Origin: Sapria himalayana
Lineage: Eukaryota; Streptophyta; Magnoliopsida; Malpighiales; Rafflesiaceae
Assembly (NCBI GenBank): GCA_029783825.1
Contig: JAREIK010003371.1
Span: 93,038 to 157,037 of the forward strand
Direction: 5' to 3'
Length of the DNA: 64,000 nt
Shown: positions 40,228-53,639 of the stretch, piece after piece
Numbering within the stretch: position 1 is the stretch's first letter
How the letters are laid out: each line of letters starts with the position of its first letter
Made by a program: the position numbers and the translations under genes
The notes under the pieces: generated by a model
What the model was told of the DNA's origin: nothing
Seen by the model: only the letters and a program-made list of their open reading frames with translations
Database searches by the model: none

Positions 40228-41384
40228 GTACATCTACTATTCTTCTGAATCCAACTAAGAGTTTCTTTGTTCGTCTCCTTCAATTGCTTATAAATATCTT
40301 TGTCCCTCTGAATTATATATAGAAAATCAAAATTTCATTTTTTCTGTATATTCAAGTATTAGTTTTTTATTTCTCCTCCAAATTTCTTCATTTTTACTTC
40401 AATTTCATTTAAACTATCATGATTATAACTCGACACAATTAATTAAACAATAATTTTTTAGTTTAATCTTTGTTCTTCTACTGTTTAAAATTTTAGTGTT
40501 TTATTGATTTTGATTTCAATTACAGAATATTTGCATCCGAATAATCTTAATGTTAATTGTTTATATTTATATAATCATATGACATTGTGTATAATGTCTA
40601 TATTTTAATATATATAATGAATAATGTTAAATAAAACTGTTATATAATGTTAATCTTAAATGTCTATAACAGTATATATAAACTTTTATATATTTATATA
40701 ATCGTATGCTATTATGTATAATTATCTATACTTTAATATATATAAATGTATTACATTATAAATACACATTGATATGTTTATATAAACATATAATGTATAT
40801 ATAAATATTTATACATATGTATTAATGTTTATGAATATCTATACAAAATTTACATTAACCTATCAATTTATATATTTTTTTAATATAACAATTATATAAA
40901 ATTAAATGATTATACAATTTTGTAAATATTTATATTACATATTTTTTTATATAAATATAGAATATTTATAATATTTATTAAAATGTGATATATATATATA
41001 TATATATACTATATATTATTTATAAAAGTGTTACATATAAATATAATAATATTTAAGTAACATTTATAAAAATATTTTATTCACAAATATTCAATAGATA
41101 TACGTGCTTAATTATATAATCATATGTCATTTTATATAAAAGTATTTATAACTATATTTATAATAAAGTAAACTATTTCTATAACTATATTTATAACTTT
41201 GTATAACTAATTTGTAACTATATAATAATGTATAACTATATGTATAATTCTATATAACTATATTTTAAAAAATACTATATGTATACTAACATATAACTAT
41301 ATATAAGTATATTTTACTTAATGTACAACGATATAAATGTTATATATAATTATATCTTTAACTACATACAAATTTATAACTATA

Positions 41385-42535
41385 TGTGTATAACTATATA
41401 TAAATATTTTATAACTATGTAGCACTATATATATAAATTATAACTATATTTGTAACTATATATACATATATGTATTCATATAATTAAATCAAAATATTTT
41501 TTATAATGTTGTTTATATTTATGTATAATTACTATAACTACACGTATGAATATATCTATATATAACTATTTATAACTATATATATTATAGGTAAAAATAT
41601 ATAACTATAAATAATTGTATCTTACTATGAGTATAACTTTAAAAGTTTTATGCATAATATATTTAAATATTAAATTTACAGCTTATGTTTAATAAATACT
41701 TGTATATAGTAGTTTTATACAAAATATTTTACTATATCCACTACCTATACATTATTATATGTATAAATATATAAAATTAAATGAACAAATATATAACATA
41801 ATGTATAAATATATGTCGGTTATATGTATAACTATATGTATAACTATATGTATAACCATATGTAAAAATATTTATAATTACATTTATAACAACATTGAAA
41901 CATTATGTTTAACTATATGTGTATAACTATATATAAATATTAGTATATCTAAATAAATGTTTATGTAAGTATATATACTATATTTGTAACTATATATACA
42001 TATATATTCATATAATTAAATCAAAATATTTGTTTATAACGTGTATATATTTATGTGTAACTACTTATAACTACTTGTATGAATATATATATATATATAT
42101 ATATATACTATATGTTTAATTATATATAACTATTTAGAACTATATATATTATATGTAAAATATATATAACTATAAATAATTGTATCTTACAATGTGTATA
42201 ACTTTAAAAGTTTTATGCAAAATTATATCTATGTATTAAATTTATAGTTTATATTTAATATATACTTGTATATAGTAGTATATAAAAAAGTATTTTACTA
42301 TATCTATACCTATACATTACTATATGTATAAATATATAAAATTAAATGAACAAATATATAAACCTACATGTATAAATATACATTTAACTATATGTGTAAC
42401 TATATGTATTACCACATGTAACTATATTTATAATTACATGTATAACAATATGCAAAATTATTTTAAACTATATGTGAATAACTATATATAAATATTTATA
42501 TATCTAAATAAATGTCTATAAAATTATATATAACT
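41385..42535. repeat. ~540-bp AT-rich tandem repeats in CACTA-2
   Basis: The landmark AACTATATGTG(T/A)ATAACTATA recurs near 41388, 41909 and 42471 (spacing 521 and 562 bp). It is the counterpart of 20280-21627 in CACTA-1. Confidence 0.8.
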
Positions 42536-42586
42536 ATAATAAGTGATAATTGCGTTTGTTAAATAAAATGATTTTTTTAACAAGTT

Positions 42587-44305
42587 ATGGAAGGTGATCA
42601 TGAATGGATGTACAATGGTCGAATAGTAAATGGAATGTTCTCTAATGAATGAGGAGATAAAGTTGATGAATTTGTTGAGTTTGTTCTGAGACATCCTAAG
42701 TGTGTGAATAGTGGTACATATATAAGGTGTCATTGCACTTTAGTTAAATGTTAGAATAAAAAGTTTTTGAATGTTGAAACTGTGAAGATACATTTGTATA
42801 GAAATGGTTTTGTAGCGGATTACTATGTTTGGATATACCATGGTGAAAAGCAAGTCCAATAGATGTTTTCTAGTTTAGTATGGGTGTCAGTAAGTGAAAC
42901 TAATCAGATGGTCTCAGATAATATTAATCACACTACATACCATAAAATAGTTTTTGATACAGTGGTTGCTGAATTCAACCCGAATGAGGATACAAATGCC
43001 GAGGCAAAAAATTTCTATGACATGTTTAAAGCTAGAGCAAGCCTGTATATGAGAGAAATTCTAAGCATACTCAACTTTTTCTAGCCGTGAGGATGTTAGA
43101 AATAAAGTGCACACACAAGTATTCACAGACATGGTTTGATGATATGTCTAAATTCATTTATGAATTGTTGCCAAAATATAATCTGATGCCATTTGATTTT
43201 TGTAGCATGAAAAAGTTAGTTAGAGGCTTGAAATTACCCATACAGGTCATTCATTAATATGTGAACAATTGTATGATATACTAGGGTAATGACAATAACC
43301 TTAATAGTTGTAAAATATGTGGGTATGCTCAGTAAAAGTAAACGGAAAAATTTTATTGCAACCATTGATAGCGGAGTTGAAAAGTCTTTGGGGTGTTAGG
43401 GTTCAAACTTATGATATTTCCAAACGAAAAATTTTCAGATGTGCACTGCCCTCATGTGGACCTTAAATGACTTTCCAGGATATTCTATGATGTCTAGATG
43501 GAGTACAACTAGTATGTTGGCATGCCTGCATTGTCTGGAAGATTTGATCCTTTTAGATTAATTAAGAGCGGAAAAATAGTCGTGGTTCAATAAGCAACGG
43601 AAGTTATTGTCCATTAATCATTCATATCGACATAATACCAAAGAATTCATAAAGAATAGAAAGGTTACTAATCAATTTCTGGTGGTTAGATTTGGGGATA
43701 ATATTCTGCGGAATTGAATAACAAAGACTTGAGGATAGTGATAGATGTTGATGGCAAGGTTGTGAATGCAGCTATATTTAAGACTTGTATGTGGAATAAA
43801 AGAAAAATTTTTTGGGATTTGCCCTGCTGGCATGAACACTTGCTCAGGCACAATCTTGATGTTATGCATATTGAGCAAAAAGTGTTTGACAATATTTTAA
43901 ATACAGTGTTTAATATTCCAGGAAAAACTAAGGACTCTTTCAAGTCAAGAGATGAGTTGCATAAATATTGTTGTCTTCCTCAATTTACAAAAAATCTTGT
44001 AACCAATAAATACCCTGATGTGCCATTTGTTTTAAATAAATCACAGAAGAATGTTGTGTTGGAGTGGGTAAAAAAATGTACATTTACAGTTGGTTATGCT
44101 TCTAATCTAGGGAGATGTGTGGATGCTAAAAAACTTAAGATGTTTGGAATGAAGAGTCATGATTGTCATGTATTCATGCAAAGATTGTTACCAATTGTTT
44201 TTCCAGAATTCCTGCCTAATAGAATATGGGAGCTGATAACTAAGATTTCTTTATTCTTTAAGCAACTAACTTCGTCTTCATTGATTGATTGATGAGAAGT
44301 TGAGA
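42587..44305 (+). pseudogene. CACTA-2 transposase, internally deleted and interrupted
   Basis: The ATG at 42587 aligns with 22579 of CACTA-1 and begins a Transposase-associated domain (EWMYNGRIVNGMF), with an early stop near 42650 where CACTA-1 has GAACGGGAG. It keeps a segment lost from CACTA-1 (FNPNEDTNAEAKNFYDMFKA, about 42975-43035). It lacks about 400 bp of Tnp2 core (equivalent to 23260-23680) at the junction near 43335. From 43714 a clean 190-codon frame covers the C-terminal Tnp2 part: FWDLPCWHEHLLRHNLDVMH, GKTKDSFKSRDELHK, then FGMKSHDCHVFMQRLLP and FPEFLPNRIWELI, all strong family blocks. A small GATT duplication shifts frame just before the E3 insertion. Confidence 0.9.
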
Positions 44306-44821
44306 CACTAAAAAAATGTTCATTTAGCTAGGAAATTTTAGCTTTGGATCAATCCCTAGCTAAATTACAAGGGATTAACTAGGGAATAGCAAGAAATCTT
44401 TGATTTTTCATTGAAATAAAAATTTGCAACGGATAGCGATGGATTAGCGATAGAATATTTTCGTAAATTCAGCTCAAGAAAAGCAAGAATTTAGTAATGG
44501 ATTTACGACTGATTAGCGACAAAATATTTTCTTATATTCCACTAAAGAAAAGCGGGGAATTAGCAACGCCTAGTGACGGATTAGAGACGAAATATTTTCA
44601 TAAATTCTGCTCAAGAAAATGGGGAATTTAGCAATGGATTAGCAATGGATTAGTGATGGAATATTTTGTAAATTCTGCTCAAGAAAAGTGGTGAATTTAG
44701 CGATGAATTTAGTGATGAAATTTCCCTAGCTAATAATATCCTGATATAGCGACGGAATTTCTCTTGCTAATAAAACTTGGAATTTAGCGACAGAATTTTT
44801 CTAGCTAATTACATACTGAAC
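44306..44821 (+). mobile_element. E3: left terminal fragment of a second CACTA family
   Basis: Starts with CACTAAAAAAATG exactly where the CACTA-2 transposase homology ends, then TTCATTTAGCTAGGAAATTTT and GGGATTAACTAGGGAATAGC. It shares TAGCTAGGAAA and CCCTAGCTAAAT segments with the left end of E4 (51198). Subterminal repeats with (A/T)TTAGCGA(C/T)GGATTAGCGA and AGAAAAG(C/T)GGGGAATT recur every ~80 bp up to 44700. The fragment stops near 44821, where TAGA array begins. No matching right terminus was found. Confidence 0.8.
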
Positions 44822-44925
44822 ATAGATAAACACATAGATACATAGAAAGATATAAAGATAGATAAACGTATAGATATATAGATAGGTACACAAACAAATA
44901 GATCAACATATAAAAAGACAGATAG

Positions 44926-45032
44926 AAAGAATTATAGAAATACAAATAGACATATAGATAGCCACATAAATATACTGATAGATAGATGGATAGTTAGAAA
45001 TATAGATAAATGGATAGAAATATAGATATAGA

Positions 45033-45069
<37 letters not shown>

Positions 45070-46285
45070 GCACGCATATAGATATACAGATATAAAGATG
45101 GATTTATAAAGTGATAGATAGTAGGATAGAGAGACGGTTAGATAGATGAATAAACAGATGATTAAATTGAAAGATAAATTAATGAATAAATATTGAGATA
45201 GATATATACATACATACATAGATAGATATATAGACAGATTAATAGATAATCAATAAAATATAGATAGACAGATAGATAGACAGATTGATACACAAACTAA
45301 TAAATAAATAGATAGATATATAAATAGACATATAGATAGATAGATAGACAGACAGATAGATAGATAGATAGACAGATAGATAGATAGATATACAGAGAGA
45401 TACAAGGAAAATAGATAAACATATAGGTAAATAGACAAATAGGTAGACAGATAAATGCTAGATAAGAGATAAATAATAAATAAATAGATAGAAGATAGAT
45501 AGACAAATAGACATACATGTAGATAGATAAATATAGACATAGATAGATGGATAGATATAGATTGATAGATGGATAGATAGACGATCGATTGATGAATAGA
45601 TAATGGATATAGAAGGATATATAGGTGGATAGATTAATGGATAGATAGATGGATAAATAGAAAGAATTATAGAATACAATAGATAGATATAGCCACATAA
45701 TATACTGATATAGATGGATAGTTAGAAATATGATAAATGGATATATGTAGATATATAATAGATATATATATATATTACAGATAGATTTACAGATATAAAG
45801 ATGGATTTATAAAGTGATAGATAGTAGGATAGATAATAAACAAATGATTAGATTGAAAGATAATTAAGTAAATATTGAGATAGATATATACATACATACA
45901 TGGATAGATATATAGATAGATTAATAGATAGATCAATAAAAAGATAGTATCAGATGGATATACAAACTGATAAATAAATAGATAGATATATAAATAGACA
46001 GTAGACAGATGAGATAGATAGACAGAGATACAAGAAATTAGATAAACAGATAAGTAAATAGAGATAGTAGATAGATAATGGTAGATAAGAGATAAATAAA
46101 TAAACAAATAGATAGATAGATAGATCAAATAGACATACGTGTAAATAGATAGATATAGATAGATAGATAGATAGATAGATATATGATAGGGATAGATAGA
46201 CTGATCGATTGATGAATGATAATGGATATATAGAAGGATATATAGCCGGATAGATTGATGGATAGATAGATGGATAAATAAGTAA
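44926..46285 (-). repeat. ~0.7-kb tandem duplication inside block 6
   Basis: Unit 1 (44926-45656) and unit 2 (45657-46285) share an ordered series of landmarks: AGAAAGAATTATAGAA, ATAGCCACATAA, GATGGATTTATAAAGTGATA, TACATACATACAT, GATAAGAGATAAATAA, CGATTGATGAAT and GATAATGGATATA. Unit 2 is about 100 bp shorter through small deletions. Confidence 0.88.
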
Positions 46286-47129
46286 AGTGAAATTGATTGA
46301 TTGATATCTAGTTGCATAGATAGATGGATAGATATATGAAATAGATAGATTAGATAGATCAACAAATAGATAGAAGGATAGATAGATGGATAAATAATGG
46401 GCAGATAGACAAGAGATAAATAGACAGATCGTAGATTTTGATAGATATATAGATAGAAAGATAGATCAACAGATAGATATATAGATAGATAAATACATAG
46501 ATACATATATAGGTAGATAGATCTATAGATAGCTATAGACAAATTTATAGAGATATTTATAAACAAATAGATATACTAATAGATAAGAAGATAGATATAT
46601 TTAGATAGACGAATAGTTAGATAGATTGACAGATTGACTAATAGATATATAGTTAGATGATTGATTGATTGATAGGTAGATAGATATATAGATAGATAAA
46701 TAGACAGAAAGTTAGACAAAAGATTGACAGATAGATAGACATAGATATATAGATATATCCACAGATAGATAGATATATAGATAGAAAAATAGTAGATAGA
46801 CAAATATAAATAAAAATTTAATAGATAGATTGATAGCTAGACAGATAGATAAATATAGATAGACAGAATATAGAAGATAGGCACATATATATATTAGATG
46901 ATAGCAAGATATAGATAGATAGATATAGATAGGCATATATAGATCGATAGATAGACATATAGACATCTTTATAGATAGATAGATGGATATTGACATATTG
47001 ATAGACAGATAGACATATAGATAGATTATAGATTGATAGCAGATAGGCAAATTGTATTAGATAGAGAGAAACACAGATAGACACTTAGATAGATAGATAG
47101 ATAGATAGATATAGATAGATAGATAGATA

Positions 47130-47430
47130 GAGAGATAGACAGACAGACAGATAGATAGATACACAGATACCGATAAATAGATAGATAGACCAATAGATAG
47201 ACAGACATTAGATGCATAAATAAAAATAAATATACAAACATATATAGAAAGATAGACAGATATTAAATAGATAGACAGACAGACAAATAGATAGATAGAC
47301 AGATAAATAGATAGATACAAAGACAGATAGACTGATAAATAGATAGATAGATTGACCAATAGATAGATAGACATATAGATGCATAAATAGATATATACAT
47401 ATATAGACATATAGACAAATAGTTAGATAT
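47130..47430 (-). repeat. Short tandem duplication (~175 bp) in block 6
   Basis: The series AGATAGATACA..., GATAAATAGATAGATAGA, GACCAATAGATAG, GATGCATAAATA occurs twice in succession (about 47150 and 47320). Confidence 0.7.
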
Positions 47431-49018
47431 ACAGATTCCCTCATAGACAAATAGATAAAAAGACATATAGATAGATAGATAGATGATTGATGGATAAATA
47501 GTTAGATAGATAGAAAGATAGATACACATATAGATTGATAGATAATTATACAAAAGATTGATAGATAAATAGATATATAGACAGATAGAATATATAATAG
47601 ATAGATAGCCTGATATATAGATAAATAGATATATTGTTAGACAGAAAGATAGGCAGATTATAGACAGACAGATGTCAGATAGATAGACTGGTAGATAGAC
47701 AAATACGTATACATATTTATATAGGTTGATATACAGATAGATAGATTCATAAATAGATATATAGACAAATAGATAGATCAAAAAGAAAAAAAGATATATA
47801 GTTGGATAGACAGATAGTTTGACAGATAAATAGACAGATAGATAGATAGAATGTTAGATAGATATATATAGAGATATATATAAACAATTCGATAGATAGA
47901 TTGATAGACAGCTAGATTGACTAATAGAGAGATATATATATATATATATATATATCTATATCTATATAGATAAATTGATATATAGATAGATAAACAATAT
48001 ATAGAGTGATAATTAGATCGGTAGATAGATAGATAGACAGAATAATTGATAGACAGATAAATAGATAGACAGATAGTTAGATAAATAACAGACATATAGA
48101 CAAACATATAGTTTGATATATATATAGACATATAGATAGACATATAGATAGATAGCTAGCTAGGCAAATAAACAGATAAACATATAGATAGATAGAAAGA
48201 TAGAGAAACAAAAAGACAGACAAATAGGCCAACATATAGATAGAAAATAGATAGACATATAGACATACAGATATACAGACATATAGACAGATAGAAAAAG
48301 ATAGATAGATAAATATATAGATAGATAGATAGGTAGATAGACAGATAGGTAGATAAATAGATCCGAAGATAGATAGAAAGGTAGACAATAGAAAGATAGA
48401 TAAATAGGTATATAGATAGATAGATACACAAATAGATAGATATTAAGAAAGATAAGTAGATAGATAGATAGAAATAGATAATTTGATAGACATATAGATA
48501 AATATAGACAGAAAGATGAAATAGACATATAGATAGACATACAGTTAGGTAGAAAGTTAGAAAAATAGATATGAAGAAAGATAGACATTTTAAAAGATAT
48601 ATCGATATACATATAATTAGACATATAGATAAATAGTTATATAGATAGATTGATAGTGAAAATATAGACAGACATACAGATAGATAGATATTTAGATAGA
48701 TTGATTGATAGATAAATAGATAGAAAGATTGATAGATAGAAAGTTTGTTAGACATATAGATTGAATGATTGGTTGATTGATTGACAAATAAATAATCAAC
48801 AGATATACAAATAGATAGGAAAATAGATTGATAGATATATAAATAGATATATAATGAGATATCAAATAGAAAGATAGATTAATTAATAAACATACAAATA
48901 GATAGATAGATAGACAGATTAATAGACAGATAGATAAATAGAAAAATAGAGTGATAGAAAAATAGATCGATAGTTAGCTAGTAAATAGACAAATAGACAA
49001 ATACATAGATAGATAGAT

Positions 49019-49052
<34 letters not shown>

Positions 49053-51194
49053 ATATAGACATATAAAAATATAGAGACATACACATATAGATAGATAGAT
49101 AGACATACAGATAGACAAATAGATAGACAAATATATTACAAGATAGACTGACATATAGATAGACATATAGATAAAAAGATAGATTGGAAATAGATAGACT
49201 GATAGATAGATAAATAGATATACATATAGATATATAGATTGATTTATTGACAGATTGACAGACATTTAGATAGAAATTTAGAAAGATAAACATATAGATA
49301 AATAGATAGACATACAAATAGACACACTTATAGATAGATAGATAGATAGACAGATAGATACATATACGAATAGAGAGACATACAGATATAAAGACAAATA
49401 AATAGTCAAATAGACAGACAAATAATAATAAAGCTATAAAGACAAATAAATGGACAGATAGATAGATGGTTATATAAACAAATATATATACAGAAAAATT
49501 TATTGATAAATAGACTTATAGATAGACTGATCAAAAGATCAATAGAAAAACAAATAGATCATCCATAGATAGATAGACCAATTTACGGATAGATATATGG
49601 ATGGATAGATAGATAAATTAATAGATAGATAGACAATTAGATAGCTAGATATATAGATAGATAGATATATAGATAAATCAATAGACAACTAGATAGTCAA
49701 ATAGATAAATATATAGATAGACATATCGATAGACAGATAGATTGGTAGATAGATTGATAGACAAATAGATATAGAGACAAATAGATTGATAGATTAATAG
49801 ATTGATAGACAGATAGATAGATGGATTGATAGATAGATAGATAGATAGATCAATAGATAGATAGTTAGACAGATAGCTTTGACTAAAAAATAGATAGTAG
49901 TTAGATAGGTAGATAGACAAATTGATAAACAGATCATTGACAGATAGTTAATAGAAAGAAAGATAGATAGATAGAGCGATAAAATTATATATAGATAGAT
50001 ACAAAGATAGATTGATTGATAAAAAGATATAGATAGATACAAAGACAAAAAGATAGATAGTTAAATAAATAGATAGATAGACGAAAGATAGATAGATATA
50101 TAGACATATAGATAAAAAGATAGATATATAGATAAATAGATAGATAGAATAAATAAATAGCTAGATATATATAGATATATAATACACATATATAGAGATA
50201 ATTGATAGATAAATAGATACATAAATTATTAAATAGTTATATAGATAGATAGATAGATAGATAAAACATATTATAGACACCAGACAGATAGATAGATAGA
50301 TCTGATAGATGATAGTTTGATAGAGAGATAGATAGATATTAGATATTTAAAATAATATATAGACAATAGATATACAGATAGATAGATAAACACATAGATA
50401 GTTAGATATATAGACAAATATAAGGACACAATAGATAATAGATAGATAGATAGATATATAAATAGATATATAGATAGATAGATCTTTAGATAGATAGTCA
50501 AATAATGGATAGATAGATTGATAGACAAATAGATAGACAGATAGATAGTTAGGTAGTTAGAAAGACCGATGGATAGAAAGATAGGAAGACAGATAGATAA
50601 AGAGATAAACCACACAGATAGATAGACATCTTACTTGACATACAGATAGCTAGATCGATAGATAGATGATCAGATTAATAGATAGATAAATAGATAGATA
50701 GATAAATGGATAGAGATTTTTATAGACATATATATAAATATATAGACATATGATATACACACATTGACATACAAGATAGATAGATAGATAGACAGATATA
50801 CTAACACATAGACATTAGATATAAAGATAGATTGATAATCAAATAATAGACAGTTAGATTTACTGATAGAAAGAAGATAGATAGATAGAAAATAGATAGA
50901 GAAACAAATAGATAAAAAATAAAGACAAAAAAGGACAAATAGATAGATTGATAGGATAGACAGATATATTATATATATATACACATTGATGGATAGATAG
51001 ACAGATAGATTATCAAAAGATAGATAGATAGTGAGATAGATAGCTGATAGATAGATAGAGTGATACAAGAAGATAAATATATAGATAGATAATAAATGTC
51101 AGTAGATAACTGGATAGATATATGGATAAATAGAAGATAGATATATTGATCAATAGACAAATCAATATACAGACAGATAGACAGATAGATAGAC

Positions 51195-51197
51195 ATA
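51195..51197. repeat. Left target-site duplication of E4 (ATA)
   Basis: ATA directly precedes CACTAC at 51198 and ATA directly follows the right terminus at 60893-60895. CACTA elements make 3-bp duplications. The match is short and the flanks are ATA-rich, so the support is moderate. Confidence 0.55.
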
Positions 51198-51224
51198 CAC
51201 TACATGAAATGTCAATTTAACTAG

Positions 51225-51690
51225 GAAAATTTTGCTAGGATCATTCCCTAGCTAAATAGAGAAGGATTAGCTAGGGAATAGCAAGGGAATAACATAGGAT
51301 TTTTAATTTTACATTGAAATAAATACTAGCAACATATTAGATGATGATATAGTGATGAAAATGTCTGATTGAAAATTATTTGTGGCTAATATTTTTAGTA
51401 GATTTCCCGCAAAAAAAACTAGGAAAATTAGTCACGAATTTAGCCACCGGACTTTCCCTAGCTAATTATATCGAGATAAATTCCATCGATAATATTGTCA
51501 TAGATTTCCGTGCAATGAACACGAAAGAAAACTGGGAATTTAGCGATGGATTTTTTCTAGCTATTATATCGAAATAAATTTTGACGCTAATATTTTCATA
51601 GATTTCCATGAAAAGAAACTGAGAATTTAGCGACGGATTTTTCCTAGCTAATTATATCGAGACAAAATCCATTGCACAATATTTATCTAA
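51225..51690. repeat. Left subterminal repeats of E4
   Basis: The unit CCTAGCTAATTATATCGAGA followed by a (T/A)GATTTCC(A/G)TG segment and GAATTTAGCGA(C/T)GGATTTTT repeats near 51457, 51556 and 51645, a period of about 90-100 bp. Confidence 0.8.
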
Positions 51691-53594
51691 ATTTTTTTTT
51701 TCTATTTTATCTTGTATTGCAAGCGATTATTTCTAAAATTTATTTTCACACAATATATCCATTAGCTAGAGATTATCCCTAGCTATTGCACTGTGGATAA
51801 TTTCTGTCTCTAATATTTAATGATTTAAATTTTTGTTAATTTATTATTTGTTTAAATATTTTATTTAATTTGGGTAATTAAATGTATGTCATGGTGTATG
51901 GATGACCAATCCTTGAGGGACACAATCTCCTCGTGAAATTATAAAAATAGGATATATAAATAAATAATTATAAAATTATAAAAATACAAAAATATATATT
52001 AATAATAACTAAAATAATATTTTTATGATATAAAAATATTAAAGTAATATTTTTAAAATATTTTTAATTAAAAATATAAAAATTGATTAAAGTAATATTA
52101 AATAATTAATTTTATAATTATATTAATTTTTTAAGATATTTTAAAAAATAAATGAACATACATTAAAATATCTACTAATATAACAGGTAAAATAATTCAT
52201 TGTATGCTTAATATTTTTGATGAATTGACGAATAAACTAGTTAATATTAATATTATTATATGTATAAAAAAATTTATGATTATTGGAAACTTTTAAAAAA
52301 ATAATTACTACATAATTTGAAAATTTTGAATTATAATAAAAATTTAAATTTTTAATTAAATTTTAAAGAAAATAAATTGATTATTTAATAATAAATACTA
52401 GATAATTTTGCTACTAAAATTTATAAAAATTAAATAATTAAGTAATATTTGTACTATTAGCTTTTAATATTCACTCTTTATTAAAATAATAAGTATAACT
52501 TTTTTTTATTTGTCTTCTCACTTTAAGTAATTTTTAGAATTTTAAAATTATAAATGATATAAAATAATAAGAAATTTTATGCCTTTAAAATTATTTCATA
52601 TTATATTCTTAAAATAAATATGAATTTTTAAAAATTTATAACCATAAAAATATATATATATTTATATATTTTTTAACATAAAGAGTATTTATAATTCTTA
52701 AGAGAGTGGCTTGAAGACCAATCATCTTTCATGTGTGCCTTATAATATAAAGTTTATAAATTTTGTAGCATGATTTTTTTTCCTAGTTGGAAGGCTAAAC
52801 ATCTATTTTTGAAATTGTTTATATTTATTGTTTAATTAATTTGATAATTAAAAATTGCAAAGTGTTTATTTTTCATGTGTACCTTGCTACATGCACAAAA
52901 CTTGTTGAAAATAATTTATTAAGTAAAAAAAGATGAGTATTTATGCTTTATATTTATTTATTGTTTATTAAATATTTTGATATTTAAAAATTAAAACATT
53001 TACGAAATTATAATACTTCTAAAATTGTTTCTTGTTGTCCAGAGACAACTCTAAGTTTCTAAATAGCACCATTTGTCTCTCTCTCTCGACAAGGATAAAT
53101 CAAAATGAAACTAATAGTGGAAGTGATTTCTTTAAGCCATGAGTTTTCTTAATGATTGAGGTACGCTTTTTACCCTAACTCTTATTCACTATCTTAATGC
53201 AAGAGTGTTTGTTTTGATTCAGGTGTTTATTTTTTTCATATTCCATCTTTTTCCAAGCTTATGTATATTCTCCATAAATCTTGGTTACTAATTCCAAACA
53301 AGGATTGGTTCACTAATTTTCCTTTTATTTTGCCCCTTAGACGGCTTGTGGTAGTTGTATTTCTCATAGATGTGTGAGTAGCAATGGGTGTTGGTGTTTG
53401 TGGTGAGCAGTGTGTATATAACAACATATTAATATTACAGAATAAATTATGTAAATATAATAATCCCAAGATTAATAACACATAAATATACTTTAAGTTT
53501 ATTTTACTATATGTATAATATAAAACAGTATACATAACTATATATAAATATAACAAACATATATTTAATAATCATATACATACATACATACATA

Positions 53595-53597
<3 letters not shown>

Positions 53598-53634
<37 letters not shown>
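53598..53634. repeat. (TA)n microsatellite
   Basis: About 18 TA units. Confidence 0.9.

Positions 53635-53639
<5 letters not shown>

Larger units (their letters stand above)
40228..44305 (+). mobile_element. CACTA-2: second copy of the CACTA-1 family, both ends missing
   Basis: From about 40240 the sequence follows CACTA-1 from about 19225 onward (shared ATATCTTTGTCCCTCTGAATT-like and TTCATTTAAACTATCATGATT-like segments), then the same ~550-bp AT repeats and the same transposase gene. The first ~280 bp of the family, with terminus and subterminal repeats, is missing, and the satellite directly abuts interior sequence. At 44306 the transposase gene is cut by the left end of E3. The 3' tail and right terminus of CACTA-2 are not found elsewhere in the window. 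Confidence 0.85.
44822..51197 (-). repeat. Flipped (TAGA)n satellite block 6
   Basis: About 6.4 kb of purine-rich TAGA/GATA array on the + strand, the opposite orientation to blocks 1, 3, 4 and 5. It begins within or next to the E3 fragment and ends at the left terminus of E4, then resumes at 60893. Contains (TA)n(CA)n tracts at 45030-45072, (TA)n tracts near 47935 and 49020, and a large tandem duplication at 44926-46285. Confidence 0.96.

Noticed and set aside
51380..51577. 65-codon + frame near the left end of E4
   Set aside because: It runs through the subterminal repeats of E4; the codons just track the repeat unit.
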